From positions 1,612,001 through 1,676,000 of the forward strand of contig NZ_QPHM01000001.1 in the NCBI RefSeq assembly GCF_003336245.1: 64,000 nucleotides of DNA. Reading direction: 5' to 3'. The position numbers and the translations under genes are program-made. The stretch comes from Haloplanus salinus (GTDB taxonomy: Archaea > Halobacteriota > Halobacteria > Halobacteriales > Haloferacaceae). The notes beneath the pieces are model-generated. The model was given only the letters and a program-made list of their open reading frames with translations. It made no database searches and was not told the origin of the DNA. Every line of letters starts with the position of its first letter. The first letter of the stretch is position 1. Of this stretch, positions 26,113 to 35,535 are shown piece by piece.

Positions 26113-27272
26113 CTACTCCAACGCCGACAGCCCCGTCAGATCCTCGCCGAGGATCAGCGAGTGGATGTCGTGGGTCCCCTCGTAGGTGTACACCGTCTCC
26201 ATGTTGGCGAGATGCCGCATCGGCGGATAGTCGGCCGTGATACCGTTCCTGCCCAGGAGTTCGCGGGCCACCCGCGACCCCTCGCGGGCCATCCGGACGT
26301 TGTTGCGCTTGGCCATCGACACCTGTTGGGGGCGCAGTTCACCCCGCTCTTTCAGGCCCGCGAGGCGGTGGGCTAGCAGCTGTGCCGTCGTCACCCGCGT
26401 CGCCAGCTCCGCGAGCTTCTCCTGTTGCAGCTGGAAGCCGCCGATGGGCTTGCCGAACTGCTCCCGCTCCGTCGCGTACTCCCGGGCCGTCTCGAAACAG
26501 TCGCGTGCGGCGCCGACGGCGCCCCACGCGATGCCGTAACGCGCCTGCGTGAGGCAGGAGAGCGGGCCCTTCATCCCCCGTACGTCGTGGACGTTCCCCG
26601 CGGGCACCCACGCGTCCGAGAGGCTGATCTCGCCCGTGATGGAGGCGCGGAGGGAGAGCTTCTCGTCGATTTTCTGCGTCCGCACGCCGTCGCGCCCCGT
26701 CTCGACGAGGAAGCCCCGTACCGGGTCGTGGGGTCGCTCCGGTCCCGCGCCCACACCACCGCCACGTCCGCGATGGGTGCGTTCGTGATCCACGTTTTCG
26801 ACCCCGTGAGCCGGTAGCCGTCGCCGTCCCGCTCCGCACGCGTCGCCATCGACGACGGGTCCGAGCCGTGTTCGGGCTCCGTGAGACCGAAACAGCCCAC
26901 TGCCGACCCCGTCGCCAACTCGGGGAGCCACCGCTCACGCTGGTCTTCGGTGCCGAACCGGTGGATGGGGTACATCACCAGCGCCCCCTGGACGCTCGCC
27001 ATCGACCGCACCCCCGAGTCGCCCGCTTCGAGTTCCTGGATCAGGAGGCCGTACGCCCGCTCGCTCACGTTCGGCAGGCCGTAGCCGTCGAGGCTGGGAC
27101 CGTAGAAGCCCAACTCGCCCATCTCCGGGATCAGGTCGGTGGGGAAGGTGCCGTCGAGGAAATGCTCGCCGATGTCCGGCCGCACCTGTTCGCCGACGAA
27201 CCGACTGGCGGTGTCGCGGATCAGCCGCGCCTCCTCGCCGAGGTCGGCCCCCAGGCCGACGTAACCGAGCAT
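26113..27272 (-). pseudogene. Acyl-CoA dehydrogenase (glutaryl-CoA dehydrogenase-like), frameshifted
   Basis: Two overlapping minus frames together give a full ~386-residue acyl-CoA dehydrogenase. The first runs from M-L-G-Y-V-G-L (27272) through 'F-G-L-T-E-P-E-H-G-S-D' and 'T-G-S-K-T-W-I-T-N-A'. The second runs from 'D-P-V-R-G-F-L-V-E-T' through 'R-E-Q-F-G-K-P-I' to 'T-Y-E-G-T-H-D-I-H-S-L-I-L-G', which carries the catalytic Glu in the glutaryl-CoA dehydrogenase-type context. The frame changes near 26735-26745 in a C-rich stretch; a one-base loss explains it. Both halves are otherwise intact, so this is either a very recent mutation or a sequencing error. Confidence 0.85.
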
Positions 27273-27313
27273 GGCCGGAATCGGGGCGGGTCGGCCACAT
27301 GCCCTCGCTCCCG

Positions 27314-27661
27314 TCAGATGAACTCCCGCACCTCGGAGTACCACATGTCGTGGTGGTCGACGGCGCCGATCCGCTCGGCGATGTCGACGGCGAGGGCGTG
27401 CCAGCACCGCTGGGTCGGATCGGCGGGATCGAGGTTGTACTCGGCGTCCTTGCAGGGACAGCCGCCGTTCTCGATGATGTACTCCTCGTCGTGGCCGACG
27501 ACGACGGTAAAGTCGCGGTACTCCTTCACCCGCTCCTCGGAGACGGCCTCGATGGCCCGACTCCCGCGGTCGCCGTGGGTCGCGAGGATGGCGTCGACGA
27601 TGGGACCTGATAGCTCTCCGGCCGCCGAGAGCGCTTCGCGCCAGTCCTCGACCTCGCTCAC
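27314..27661 (-). CDS. SWIM zinc finger protein
   Basis: The 115-residue protein contains the SWIM pattern C-x-C-x(n)-C-x-H as 'G-C-P-C-K-D-A-E-Y' followed by 'Q-R-C-W-H-A-L-A-V'. SWIM domains bind zinc and mediate DNA or protein contacts; archaeal examples are linked to RadA-paralogue partners or left uncharacterised. The N-terminal half is helical. The start is GTG at 27661. It sits 42 nt downstream of the acyl-CoA dehydrogenase start on the same strand, so it may lead that transcript. Confidence 0.85.
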   Translation of the reverse strand: MSEVEDWREALSAAGELSGPIVDAILATHGDRGSRAIEAVSEERVKEYRDFTVVVGHDEEYIIENGGCPCKDAEYNLDPADPTQRCWHALAVDIAERIGAVDHHDMWYSEVREFI

Positions 27662-27784
27662 GACGCGAACCGTTGGGCTTCGCCGTCTAAAGCGGTTCGG
27701 TCGGTCGGACGGTCGTGCGACGCGTGTCCGTCGTCCGTCACGCCGAACCGCGGCGCTTTTCGGCGCTCATCGTCCACTCCACCC

Positions 27785-28900
27785 ATGCGCGTCACCGAGG
27801 GGGGGATCGAGTTCGCAGTCGAGGACGCTCGCGACGGCGCGAGCCAGGGCCGCGGCGAGGGCGTCTTCTACAACCCAACACAGGAACTGAACCGGGACGT
27901 AACCGTCGCCGTCCTCCGTGCCTATCGCGGGCGCGAACCCCGCGCCGAGACGTATCTGGACGCGATGACCGCGAGCGGCGTCCGCGCCTGCCGCGCCGCG
28001 AACGAGGGTTGGAACGTGACCGCGCTCGACACCGATCCCGACGCCGTCGCCCTCGCCCGCGAGAACGCCGACCGCAACGGATTCGCCGTCGACGTGATCG
28101 AACGCGACGCCAACGTCCACATGCACGACTCGACGGCGGACGTGATCGACCTCGACCCCTTCGGGACACCGATCCCCTTCGCCGACGCCGCGCTCTCGAA
28201 CGCCCGCGACTTGGTCTGTGTCACCGCCACCGACACCGCGCCGCTCTGTGGCGCCCACTTCGAGAGCGGCGTCCGCTCCTACGGCACGGTGCCCCGGAAC
28301 ACCGACTACCACCCCGAGATGGGGCTTCGGGTCTTGCTCTCCGCCCTCGTCCGCACCGCCGCCCGCTACGACACCGCGGCCCGACCCGTCTGCTCGCACG
28401 TCTCCCGACACTACGCCCGCACCTACCTCGAACTCGACGGCCGGGCGACGAAGGCCGACGAGTGCATCGACGAACTCGGCTACGTCCACCACTGCGAGGA
28501 CTGCCTGACCCGCGACCACGAGTTCGGCCTGATCGCCCACCCGCCCGACGACTGCCCGGCCTGCGGCGGGAATCGCGTCGTCACCGCTGGCCCCCTCTGG
28601 CTGGGCGCGGTCCGTGACCGCGAGTTCGTCGCCGCCGTCCGCGAGAGCGTCGACGACGGGATGGGGGAGGCGGCCCGCGCTCGCCGGACCCTGGATCGGC
28701 TGGAGGCGGAACTCGACGAACCCACCCACTACGATCAGCATCGCCTCTGCAAGGAGTGGACTCGGTCCGCGCCCGCGATGGACGACTTCCTCGCGGACCT
28801 GCGGGCGGCCGGATTCGAGGCCTCGCGCGCCCACTACCACGGGACGGCGTTCAAGACGAACGCGTCGGTGACCGAGATTCGGGACGCAACGGGCGGGTGA
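27785..28900 (+). CDS. trm1: tRNA (guanine26-N2)-dimethyltransferase
   Basis: Trm1 uses SAM to dimethylate G26 of tRNAs. The 371-residue length matches archaeal Trm1. Visible are '[14 protein letters not shown]', SAM-binding '[10 protein letters not shown]', catalytic-site '[10 protein letters not shown]', and in the C-terminal domain a zinc site 'C-E-D-C' ... 'C-P-A-C-G' followed by the Trm1-specific 'G-P-L-W-L-G'. The start is ATG 27785 soon after an AT-poor leader. It converges on the GcvT-family gene across a hairpin-containing spacer. Confidence 0.95.
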   Translation: MRVTEGGIEFAVEDARDGASQGRGEGVFYNPTQELNRDVTVAVLRAYRGREPRAETYLDAMTASGVRACRAANEGWNVTALDTDPDAVALARENADRNGFAVDVIERDANVHMHDSTADVIDLDPFGTPIPFADAALSNARDLVCVTATDTAPLCGAHFESGVRSYGTVPRNTDYHPEMGLRVLLSALVRTAARYDTAARPVCSHVSRHYARTYLELDGRATKADECIDELGYVHHCEDCLTRDHEFGLIAHPPDDCPACGGNRVVTAGPLWLGAVRDREFVAAVRESVDDGMGEAARARRTLDRLEAELDEPTHYDQHRLCKEWTRSAPAMDDFLADLRAAGFEASRAHYHGTAFKTNASVTEIRDATGG

Positions 28901-28974
28901 GACGAGCGCCGGCCGATCTCTCACCGCGGCCCGAAGACGTGGACCGGCTAGTCGCTCCCGTCGCCGGGGGCGAC

Positions 28975-28995
28975 CGATCGGCACGGTGCCGATCG
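28975..28995. terminator. Perfect 10-bp inverted repeat between convergent genes
   Basis: The arms cgatcggcac and gtgccgatcg face each other around a single G, 75 nt after the trm1 stop and 160 nt before the end of the convergent gene. No T-run follows, so an intrinsic-terminator role is uncertain; it might be a protein-binding palindrome. The rest of 28901-29155 shows nothing recognisable. Confidence 0.35.
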
Positions 28996-29155
28996 ACGCG
29001 AGACCGGCTCCGATACGGGTGCTCGTGCCCGGCGTTTCCGCGGTGGCCGCTCCCGGTCCCCTGCGGGCCGAGACCCCGACAGTGCGTATCGTAAGTCACT
29101 ACGGACGCGTTGCCGCCACATCCGGCAACACACCGACGAACAGTTACGACGAACG

Positions 29156-30526
29156 CTACGAGTCGTTCATCTCGTCCCTGGCGTGAATCTTGGCCCGTTC
29201 GCGAGCGCTGGGATTGACCGACTGCTTGAACGGCACCTTCGCGACCGTCGCGTATACGGGCTCGCCGGGTTCCGCGGCGTATTCGTCCGGGAGGTGGACG
29301 TCGAACTCCACGTCGACGTCCGCGTCGTATATCGAGTCGTCGAGCGGCACGTCGGTCGCGGCCTGCAGTTTCTCGGCGGGCACGAATCCGAGGCCGATAT
29401 TGGTGTCGAGTTCCGGATTCCACCACGCCGACGTCAGGTAGCCACACTCGTCGCCGGTCTCCGGATCCGAGACGAGCCAGAAGTCGGGGGCGTAGTCCCG
29501 GATCGGCTCGCCGGCCATCTTTAGGCCGACCAGTTTGTGCGTGAACGGGAACGCACCGTTCTCGATGGCTTCCTGCTGGCGTTCCAGTTCGGCCTTGCCG
29601 ACGTAGTCCGCGTCCTTGTCGTCGGGCACCTGATAGCCGAGGTTGACCTGGAACGGCGACGTCTCGTCGTCCATGTCCTGTCCCAGCGACATGATCCCGG
29701 CAGCGATCCGTCGTTGATGGGATATCGCCGTCGCGGCACCGCCGTGGGCCTCGACCGTTTCGAGCACTGGGTTCCACACTGCCTCGGCGTTCGTCGTCGA
29801 CTCGCGGACGTATATCTCGAAGCCCGCCTCCCCGGAGAAGCCGGTCTGACTCACCAGCACCGGGACGTCGTTGACCGTGGCTTCCAGTAATCCGTAGTAC
29901 GGGATGTCCTCGACCACGTCTCCGACGAGCGACTCGATCACGGCGGGCGAGTTCGGACCCTGGACTTGCATCGGCGAGACGTCGATCTCGTCGATGTCGA
30001 CCTCGAACTCGGCGTCGACCGTGACTCCCCGTAGCCACTGTTTCAGGTCGCCGTCTGCGATGGAGAACCAGAACTCGTCGTCGGCGAGCCGTAACAGGAC
30101 GAAGTCGTTGAGGATACCGCCGTCCTGACCGCAGCAGATGGCGTACTTGCCACGCATCGGCTCGATCTCGGTCGCGTCCCTCGTGATGACGTAGTTGACG
30201 AACGCCTCGGCATCGGGGCCCGCGACACGAATCTGGCGCTCGACCGCGACGTCCATCAGCGTCACCTCGTTGACCAGCAGATCGTACTCGGCGTCCAACC
30301 CGCCCTCGTCGGGGTCGATGTATCCCCGCGGGTGGTACATGTGATTGTAGACCGTCGCCTGCCGACACCCCGCCTCGACGGAGAGGTGCCAGAACGGCGA
30401 CTGCCGAACGCGAGTCGAGATCAGGAGGTCGACGTCCGCGTCGCCCGTCTGACGGAGGTTTCTGGGGACGGTACGATCCGACTGGTCGACGTCGGGGTGG
30501 TTCGGATGGTGGTGATTGCTCGTCAT
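29156..30526 (-). CDS. GcvT/DmdA-family aminomethyltransferase-like protein
   Basis: The 456-residue protein belongs to the folate-binding T-protein fold (COG0404-like): 'Y-N-H-M-Y-H-P-R-G-Y', 'L-M-D-V-A-V-E-R-Q-I', 'G-G-I-L-N-D-F-V-L-L' and 'G-F-S-G-E-A-G-F-E-I-Y-V'. At this length it resembles stand-alone C1-transfer enzymes such as DMSP demethylase-like or aryl O-demethylase-like proteins rather than the glycine cleavage T-protein (about 365 residues). It probably moves a methyl or methylene group to tetrahydrofolate in the cytoplasm. No glycine cleavage partners are nearby. Start 30526 (M-T-S-N-H-H) is eight bases after a possible small ORF. Confidence 0.82.
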   Translation of the reverse strand: MTSNHHHPNHPDVDQSDRTVPRNLRQTGDADVDLLISTRVRQSPFWHLSVEAGCRQATVYNHMYHPRGYIDPDEGGLDAEYDLLVNEVTLMDVAVERQIRVAGPDAEAFVNYVITRDATEIEPMRGKYAICCGQDGGILNDFVLLRLADDEFWFSIADGDLKQWLRGVTVDAEFEVDIDEIDVSPMQVQGPNSPAVIESLVGDVVEDIPYYGLLEATVNDVPVLVSQTGFSGEAGFEIYVRESTTNAEAVWNPVLETVEAHGGAATAISHQRRIAAGIMSLGQDMDDETSPFQVNLGYQVPDDKDADYVGKAELERQQEAIENGAFPFTHKLVGLKMAGEPIRDYAPDFWLVSDPETGDECGYLTSAWWNPELDTNIGLGFVPAEKLQAATDVPLDDSIYDADVDVEFDVHLPDEYAAEPGEPVYATVAKVPFKQSVNPSARERAKIHARDEMNDS

Positions 30527-30533
30527 TGTCGAT

Positions 30534-30683
30534 CTATTTCGGTGGTCCAGCGTGATGGCCGAACAGCGTCGTCCGGATACGCCGCAACCGACTGGCGCCG
30601 GCTGCCACGATGACCTCCGCGGGGAGGGAGACGTGTGACTCGGTGGCTCCGGCCCGGTCGCCGTCATCGTGTTCTCGAATCAT
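30534..30683 (-). CDS. Possible 49-residue protein upstream of the GcvT-family gene
   Basis: ATG 30683 opens a 50-codon frame that stops at 30534, seven bases before the start codon of the GcvT-family gene. It has an acidic N-terminus and a basic helix 'A-S-R-L-R-R-I-R-T-T-L-F-G-H-H'. A TATA-like element at 30722-30738 predicts a transcription start just upstream of it, so it could be the first cistron or a regulatory upstream ORF. I recognise no family. Confidence 0.4.
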   Translation of the reverse strand: MIREHDDGDRAGATESHVSLPAEVIVAAGASRLRRIRTTLFGHHAGPPK

Positions 30684-30721
30684 GCCACTGTATGCCGCAT
30701 CCGTGATCACATCGCTCTGTA

Positions 30722-30738
30722 GCTTATTCCTATAACCC
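30722..30738 (-). promoter_or_regulatory. AT-rich promoter element of the GcvT-family transcript
   Basis: On the minus strand the stretch reads gggttataggaataagc. It is the only AT-rich point upstream of the small ORF and the GcvT-family gene and predicts initiation near 30711, giving a leader of about 185 nt to the main start if the small ORF is not translated. Confidence 0.45.
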
Positions 30739-30744
30739 GTTTAT

Positions 30745-31158
30745 GTAGGGGCGGCAGATCCCGCGTCTCGCTGATCCCGTCCGTCCGTCGCTCAGTCGGG
30801 GTGGTCGGAACGACGAGGGACGGCGAGCGCCGACGACCAACGCCACGGCGAACGCTCGGAGAACGCTCGAGCGTGCGTCCACTCGCGTTCCGAATCGACC
30901 CGTCGCTGGATTCGGCGGTCCGCGCGCCTAGTCGGCCGCGTCCGTCGCCGAGCGGTGCCTCGACGCGCCGTGCTCGACCGCTCCACACCGCTTCCACGCG
31001 TGCTAGGCACCGCCCGACAGCGCTCCAGTCGGCCGCCGTGGGCGTGCTGAATACGGGCACGAATCCGGCACGCCGATGGAATCGCCGATTCTTATCGAGT
31101 GGGAACGGCAACACCCGATTATGTTGCTCTAGTTTCACTTTCTCGTAGGTGAACCCCA
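30745..31158. other. Intergenic stretch without a recognised gene
   Basis: This ~410-base region separates divergent transcripts. Open frames cross it on both strands, but they are Arg/Ser-rich and lack family-like blocks, as expected of shadow frames. A TATA-like gattatg near 31116-31122 fits the promoter of the CBS protein gene (ATG 31159). Otherwise nothing is seen. Confidence 0.5.
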
Positions 31159-31578
31159 ATGCCAATCGAAGACCTCGCCCGAAGCGACGCCGTCACAGCT
31201 CCCCCCGAAACCCCGGTCGCCGACCTCGCGGCGACCATGGACGAGGAGAACGTCGGGAGCGTCGTGATCACGAACGACGAGACGCCCGTCGGGATCGTCA
31301 CTGATCGAGACCTGACCGTTCGCGTCCTCGGTGGTGAGGGCGACTCGACCGGTCGGACCGCCGAGGACGTGATGACTACCGATCTCCGTACAGCCGAGCC
31401 CAGCGCCGGATTCTACGAGGCGGCCAACCTGATGGCAGAACACGGGATTCGGCGGCTCCCTATCTGTGCGGGTGATACCCTCGTCGGAATCATTACCGCC
31501 GACGACCTGACTGAGTTGCTCGCCGACGAACAACGACACCTCGGGGACATCGTCAGGGCCCAGCGGCCGGAGTACTGA
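31159..31578 (+). CDS. CBS-domain pair protein
   Basis: The 139-residue protein is a single Bateman module: two CBS motifs, each ending in a 'V-G-I-V-T-D-R-D' / 'V-G-I-I-T-A-D-D' strand-helix. Such free-standing CBS pairs bind adenosine nucleotides or SAM and act as energy or metabolite sensors. No enzyme domain is attached. The gene faces away from the GcvT-family gene, and an IS-like element follows it. Confidence 0.9.
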   Translation: MPIEDLARSDAVTAPPETPVADLAATMDEENVGSVVITNDETPVGIVTDRDLTVRVLGGEGDSTGRTAEDVMTTDLRTAEPSAGFYEAANLMAEHGIRRLPICAGDTLVGIITADDLTELLADEQRHLGDIVRAQRPEY

Positions 31579-31694
31579 ACACCGACTCCGGAAGGAGTCC
31601 CCTCCACCCCCGAAGCACAGGTCACGAGAACGGCGGCCGCTGGAGCGCTACGCGACGCTGCAGATCGAATCGAATCGGGGGCGTCCAGTTACGT

Positions 31695-32140
<446 letters not shown>

Positions 32141-32374
32141 AAGAGCGATACGAAAGACCGGCGGGTGACTGCTCCGGAGCGCCCTCGATTCGGGGTCGAA
32201 CTCGAACGACCCACGGACTCGGAAACCGGAGAACGACGAGACGAACTCAAGTGGACGAGGTAGCACCCTCGTCGCGCCGACGCCATCCTCCGGACGTCGC
32301 ACGCGGTTTCCGTTACCGCCCGAGGAGTTCACTGGGACCAAACTTCCAAATACACCGACCGCGTTCGGTACGGT

Positions 32375-32896
32375 ATGGTATCACGCACCAGTCGGGTCAC
32401 CCTCGTGCTCCTCGTCACGCTCTCCGTTGCCGCCGCAGGGGTGCCCGCCGCCGCCCAGTCGGGCGCGCAACCGGCGTGGGCCGACGAACTCTTCACGGAT
32501 CTGCAGGACATGCAGCCGCGGTTCAACTCGAACGTCGGCGACGTCGAGATGAACTTCGCCGAACGACAGGTGTACAACCAGCTCACCGGCAACGTCGTCA
32601 ACGTCTACTTCGTCAACACCGACGTCGCCTTCTCGTTCTACATGCGACCGGACGGCACCATCACCGACCTCCGTCAGTCGCGGCGCGACGACGCGAGCCT
32701 GAAGATGCTGATGACTCGCGAGACGGCCGAGAACTTGGTCGCCCTCGACAACCCCGTGCCGCAGTTCGTCGACCACGTCCAGAACGGGCGGCGAACCGGC
32801 GGCACCGTCGAAGGTATCGTCATCAACGGCGAGGACGGCAAACTCGTCAAGCAAGCCACGTGGACCGTCATCAACACGGTCAAGGGGCTGTTCTAA
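32375..32896 (+). CDS. Secreted protein of unknown function
   Basis: The 173-residue protein has a Sec-type signal peptide: Arg-containing N-terminus, hydrophobic core 'V-T-L-V-L-L-V-T-L-S-V-A-A-A-G-V' and likely cleavage after A-A-A near residue 28. The mature part is alpha/beta with 'V-Y-F-V-N-T-D-V-A-F-S-F-Y' and 'V-E-G-I-V-I-N-G-E-D-G'. It has no cysteine and no lipobox. A TATA-like ccaaataca (32347-32355) about 25 nt upstream supports ATG 32375. It is flanked on both sides by IS-like sequences. Confidence 0.7.
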   Translation: MVSRTSRVTLVLLVTLSVAAAGVPAAAQSGAQPAWADELFTDLQDMQPRFNSNVGDVEMNFAERQVYNQLTGNVVNVYFVNTDVAFSFYMRPDGTITDLRQSRRDDASLKMLMTRETAENLVALDNPVPQFVDHVQNGRRTGGTVEGIVINGEDGKLVKQATWTVINTVKGLF

Positions 32897-32899
32897 CGC

Positions 32900-32930
32900 G
32901 CCCTGACATCCTCCCCCGGCTAAAGCGTGG
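32900..32930 (+). mobile_element. Short IS200/IS605-type end remnant
   Basis: The sequence cctgacatcctcccccggct followed by aaagcgtggg resembles the left end of haloarchaeal IS200/IS605 elements (target-like TGAC, then a CCTCCCCGGCTAAAGC hairpin arm). No element body follows; a truncated permease gene begins 60 bases later, so this is a relic. Confidence 0.4.
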
Positions 32931-32985
32931 GCTCTCGCCTCGCTACCGCTGTAACGACCCACAATTGTTGCCGACCGCGGGGCAG

Positions 32986-33180
32986 ATGGCGGTGATGGTC
33001 GAGCACAGGCGCACACTGGATTTCAAGATCGCCTTCGTGATCGGGTTGGGCACGATGATCGCGGCGGGGATCTTCTCGCTGTCCGGCACTGCCGTCGCCG
33101 CCATCGGTCGTAGCGCGGTCGTCGCCTTCGTCCTCGCGGCGGTCGTCGCCGGTCTCACCGCCGCCTCTTACCTCCGCTCC
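32986..33180 (+). pseudogene. N-terminal remnant of an APC-family amino acid permease
   Basis: The first ~65 residues ('L-D-F-K-I-A-F-V-I-G-L-G-T-M-I-A-A-G-I-F-S-L-S-G') are the first two membrane helices of a haloarchaeal amino acid permease with its G-T-M-I-x-A-G-I-F motif. After about 33180 the frame continues as Arg/Pro-rich nonsense to 33309 and the other ten helices are missing. The IS-like relic just upstream suggests a transposition-related deletion. Confidence 0.7.
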
Positions 33181-33334
33181 GGATCACCACGCTGCCGACC
33201 CGCGTCGGACGGGACGCTCACCGAACCGCCACGTACCGCCGTCGGCTGCGTCGACGGCTGCCACGACCGTCGCCTGCCCGGGGCGGTGTGGGGTTCCAGT
33301 AGCGATTAGTGGCCCCGCCCCCTCGCCATCCACA

Positions 33335-34015
33335 ATGAGCGTACAAGCCGAGTTCGACCGGTGGGCGAGCGAGGGGAAAGACCGGGGGATGGAGGAGCGA
33401 CACTGGCACACGGCCAAACACGCCCTCGCCCGGATGCCGGTCGAAGCCGGCGAGACGGTGCTCGATCTGGGGACCGGCTCCGGCTACGCCCTGCGAGCGC
33501 TCCGGGAGACGCGAGACGTGGGCCGGAGCGTCGGGCTCGACGCCTCCGGCGCGATGGTGCGGAACGCACGGAGCTACACCGACGACGGTCTGCTCGATTT
33601 CCTCCGTGGTGATTTCGAGCATCTCCCTTTCCGTGACGGGAGCGTCGACCACGTCTGGTCGATGGAGGCCTTCTACTACGCCGAAAAGCCCGACGCCGTC
33701 CTTCGGGAACTCCGACGCATCCTCCGTCCCGGCGGCACGTTCTTCTGTGCGGTCAACTTCTTCGCGGAGAGCGCCCACACCCACGAATGGCAGGAGAACG
33801 TTGGAATCGAGATGCGGTTGTGGGACCGCGAGCGGTACCGCGCGGCGTTCCGGGACGCCGGCTTCCACGTCGCCGAGCAGGACACCATCCCGGACCGCGA
33901 GGTCGACATCCCGCCCGCCGACGCGTTCCCGACCGAGGACTGGGACTCCCGCGAGGAGATGGTGGACCGCTACCGGACGTGGGGGACGCTCCTGACCGTC
34001 GGCGTCGCGCCGTAA
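33335..34015 (+). CDS. Class I SAM-dependent methyltransferase
   Basis: The 226-residue protein has motif I 'V-L-D-L-G-T-G-S-G-Y-A-L', motif II 'V-G-L-D-A-S-G-A-M', motif 'G-D-F-E-H-L-P-F-R-D-G-S-V-D-H-V' and post-motif 'L-R-P-G-G-T-F-F'. That is the methyltransferase 11 pattern seen in small-molecule C- or O-methyltransferases of the UbiE type. The substrate cannot be predicted. ATG 33335 lies near the family start. The C-terminus ends 'L-L-T-V-G-V-A-P'. Confidence 0.88.
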   Translation: MSVQAEFDRWASEGKDRGMEERHWHTAKHALARMPVEAGETVLDLGTGSGYALRALRETRDVGRSVGLDASGAMVRNARSYTDDGLLDFLRGDFEHLPFRDGSVDHVWSMEAFYYAEKPDAVLRELRRILRPGGTFFCAVNFFAESAHTHEWQENVGIEMRLWDRERYRAAFRDAGFHVAEQDTIPDREVDIPPADAFPTEDWDSREEMVDRYRTWGTLLTVGVAP

Positions 34016-34043
34016 CCGACGATGCGGCTCATCGCACCCCGTC

Positions 34044-35141
34044 TCACCCCGCGAACGCGATGGGGATCGGCGTGAAACAGAGGACGCCGAGGACGAGCGT
34101 CAGGACGCCGACCGCCCGCCGTTTCGGGTCCACCGGCGTCTCGTCCATGGGCGTCGCGCTCCCGGCGCGGGCGAACAGGAGCGCCAACACGCCCCAGATC
34201 GCCCAGATCTGTGCGCCCCGGCCGCCCTCGACCAGCACGAGGTAGCCCGCGAGCCCGAACAGCGCGAGAGGCACCGCCCGCTGGATCGAATCGAGGCGCT
34301 CACCCACCAGCGCCCGCGTCACGTGCGCGCCGTCGAGTTGTCCGACGGGAAGCAGATTGAGGAACGTCACGAACCCGCCGACCCAGCCGCCGACGACCAC
34401 CGGGTTGACGGTCCGGCCGGCTCCGTAGGTCAGCGGCTCTCCCAGGAGCGCGGCGATGCCCTGCACCAGGAGCGGGTAGCCCAGTTGTAGGTCGGCGACG
34501 AGCGTCGACTCCGACGCGACGGGGGGCAGCGACACGCCGACCGCGGTGACGACGACGGTGGCACCCAGCCCGGCGAGGGGGCCGGCGACGCCGATGTCGA
34601 ACAGGGCGCGGCGGCTCGGAATGGTGTCGTTCATGCGGATCACCGCCCCGAGCGTGCCGAGGACGCTCGGAATCGGAATGAAGTAGGGGAGCGACGCCTC
34701 CACCTCGTGGTGTCGGCTGAGGGCGTAGTGGCCGAGTTCGTGGACCGCGAGGACGCCCATGACCGACAGGGCAAACGGCCACGCCCCGACGACGGCGAGC
34801 GGATCGGCGCCCAAGTCGATGCCGTACCACTGCGACCCGGCGTAGAGGGTCGTCAGGAGCGTCGCCCCGAACAAGGCGACGTTGGTCCAGGGCACGCCGT
34901 CGATGCCGGTCGACCGTTCCGTCGCGACGAGGACGTACTCACCCATCTCGCGGGTGAGGGTCACGCGATACCCCCGCTCCCGAAACGCCGGGGCGAGCGT
35001 CCGCAGAACCGACTCCCTCGCGTCGGTGAGTTCGCCGTAGTATCGAACCCCCTCCTCGGCCTCCTCCACCTCGTACACGAGAAACGCCTCCGTGAGCGAC
35101 CCCGGGTTGGGGAGGTCGCCCGGAACCGTGGGTTCGTTCAT
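34044..35141 (-). CDS. Site-2 protease family (M50) metallopeptidase
   Basis: The 365-residue membrane protein has an N-terminal soluble domain (about 1-85), then six to seven hydrophobic helices. The zinc site is H-E-L-G-H at residues 134-138, and the third ligand is the Asp in 'N-L-L-P-V-G-Q-L-D-G' (262-271), as in intramembrane site-2 proteases, which cleave membrane-bound regulators. No PDZ domain is visible. The substrate is unknown. The next plus-strand gene upstream is a zinc-ribbon protein read divergently. Confidence 0.92.
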   Translation of the reverse strand: MNEPTVPGDLPNPGSLTEAFLVYEVEEAEEGVRYYGELTDARESVLRTLAPAFRERGYRVTLTREMGEYVLVATERSTGIDGVPWTNVALFGATLLTTLYAGSQWYGIDLGADPLAVVGAWPFALSVMGVLAVHELGHYALSRHHEVEASLPYFIPIPSVLGTLGAVIRMNDTIPSRRALFDIGVAGPLAGLGATVVVTAVGVSLPPVASESTLVADLQLGYPLLVQGIAALLGEPLTYGAGRTVNPVVVGGWVGGFVTFLNLLPVGQLDGAHVTRALVGERLDSIQRAVPLALFGLAGYLVLVEGGRGAQIWAIWGVLALLFARAGSATPMDETPVDPKRRAVGVLTLVLGVLCFTPIPIAFAG

Positions 35142-35274
35142 CGCCGTCCGTAAGGACCACAGCCACTAGTATTTCGTGGCCACGGCGGCCGGGACCGGCG
35201 CCCGTGGACCGCAACACGCTCGAACCGGTCGATTTCGGCGTGTCGCTTATCTCCTCGCGTCCCGAACGACGGTC

Positions 35275-35448
35275 GTGCTCGGGCTCCGATTTTTCGCCTG
35301 TGAGGCGTGTGGGACGGTTTACGCCGCCCCCGAGGAACCGACCGACTGCGACCGGTGTTCGGACGGGCGGCTCGCCGAACTCGCCGCCGCGGCGCGCGAT
35401 GGCGCCGCGGCGTACTTCGCGCCCGCCGATCGAGACGGGTCGTCGTAA
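35275..35448 (+). CDS. Small zinc-ribbon protein (57 residues)
   Basis: The frame contains F-F-A-C-E-A-C-G-T-V-Y-A and C-D-R-C, a four-cysteine zinc ribbon, followed by an Ala-rich helix. I chose GTG at 35275 because the residues before it look like shadow translation and a TATA-like cgcttat (35244-35250) lies about 28 nt upstream. A GTG at 35176 would give 90 residues. Such minimal zinc fingers are common in haloarchaea and mostly uncharacterised. Confidence 0.55.
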   Translation: MLGLRFFACEACGTVYAAPEEPTDCDRCSDGRLAELAAAARDGAAAYFAPADRDGSS

Positions 35449-35535
35449 CCGTCCACCGCACCGTCCCGGCGACGACTCGCGGCGGACCGTCCGAGCGGGC
35501 ACGGGCTTTTGTCGCCACCGCGCGAACCCGGCGGC

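Noticed and set aside
30707-31165. 152-codon minus-strand frame in the divergent spacer before the CBS gene
   Set aside because: No family-like block, it crosses the likely promoter of the GcvT-family transcript, and its composition is that of a random GC-rich frame.
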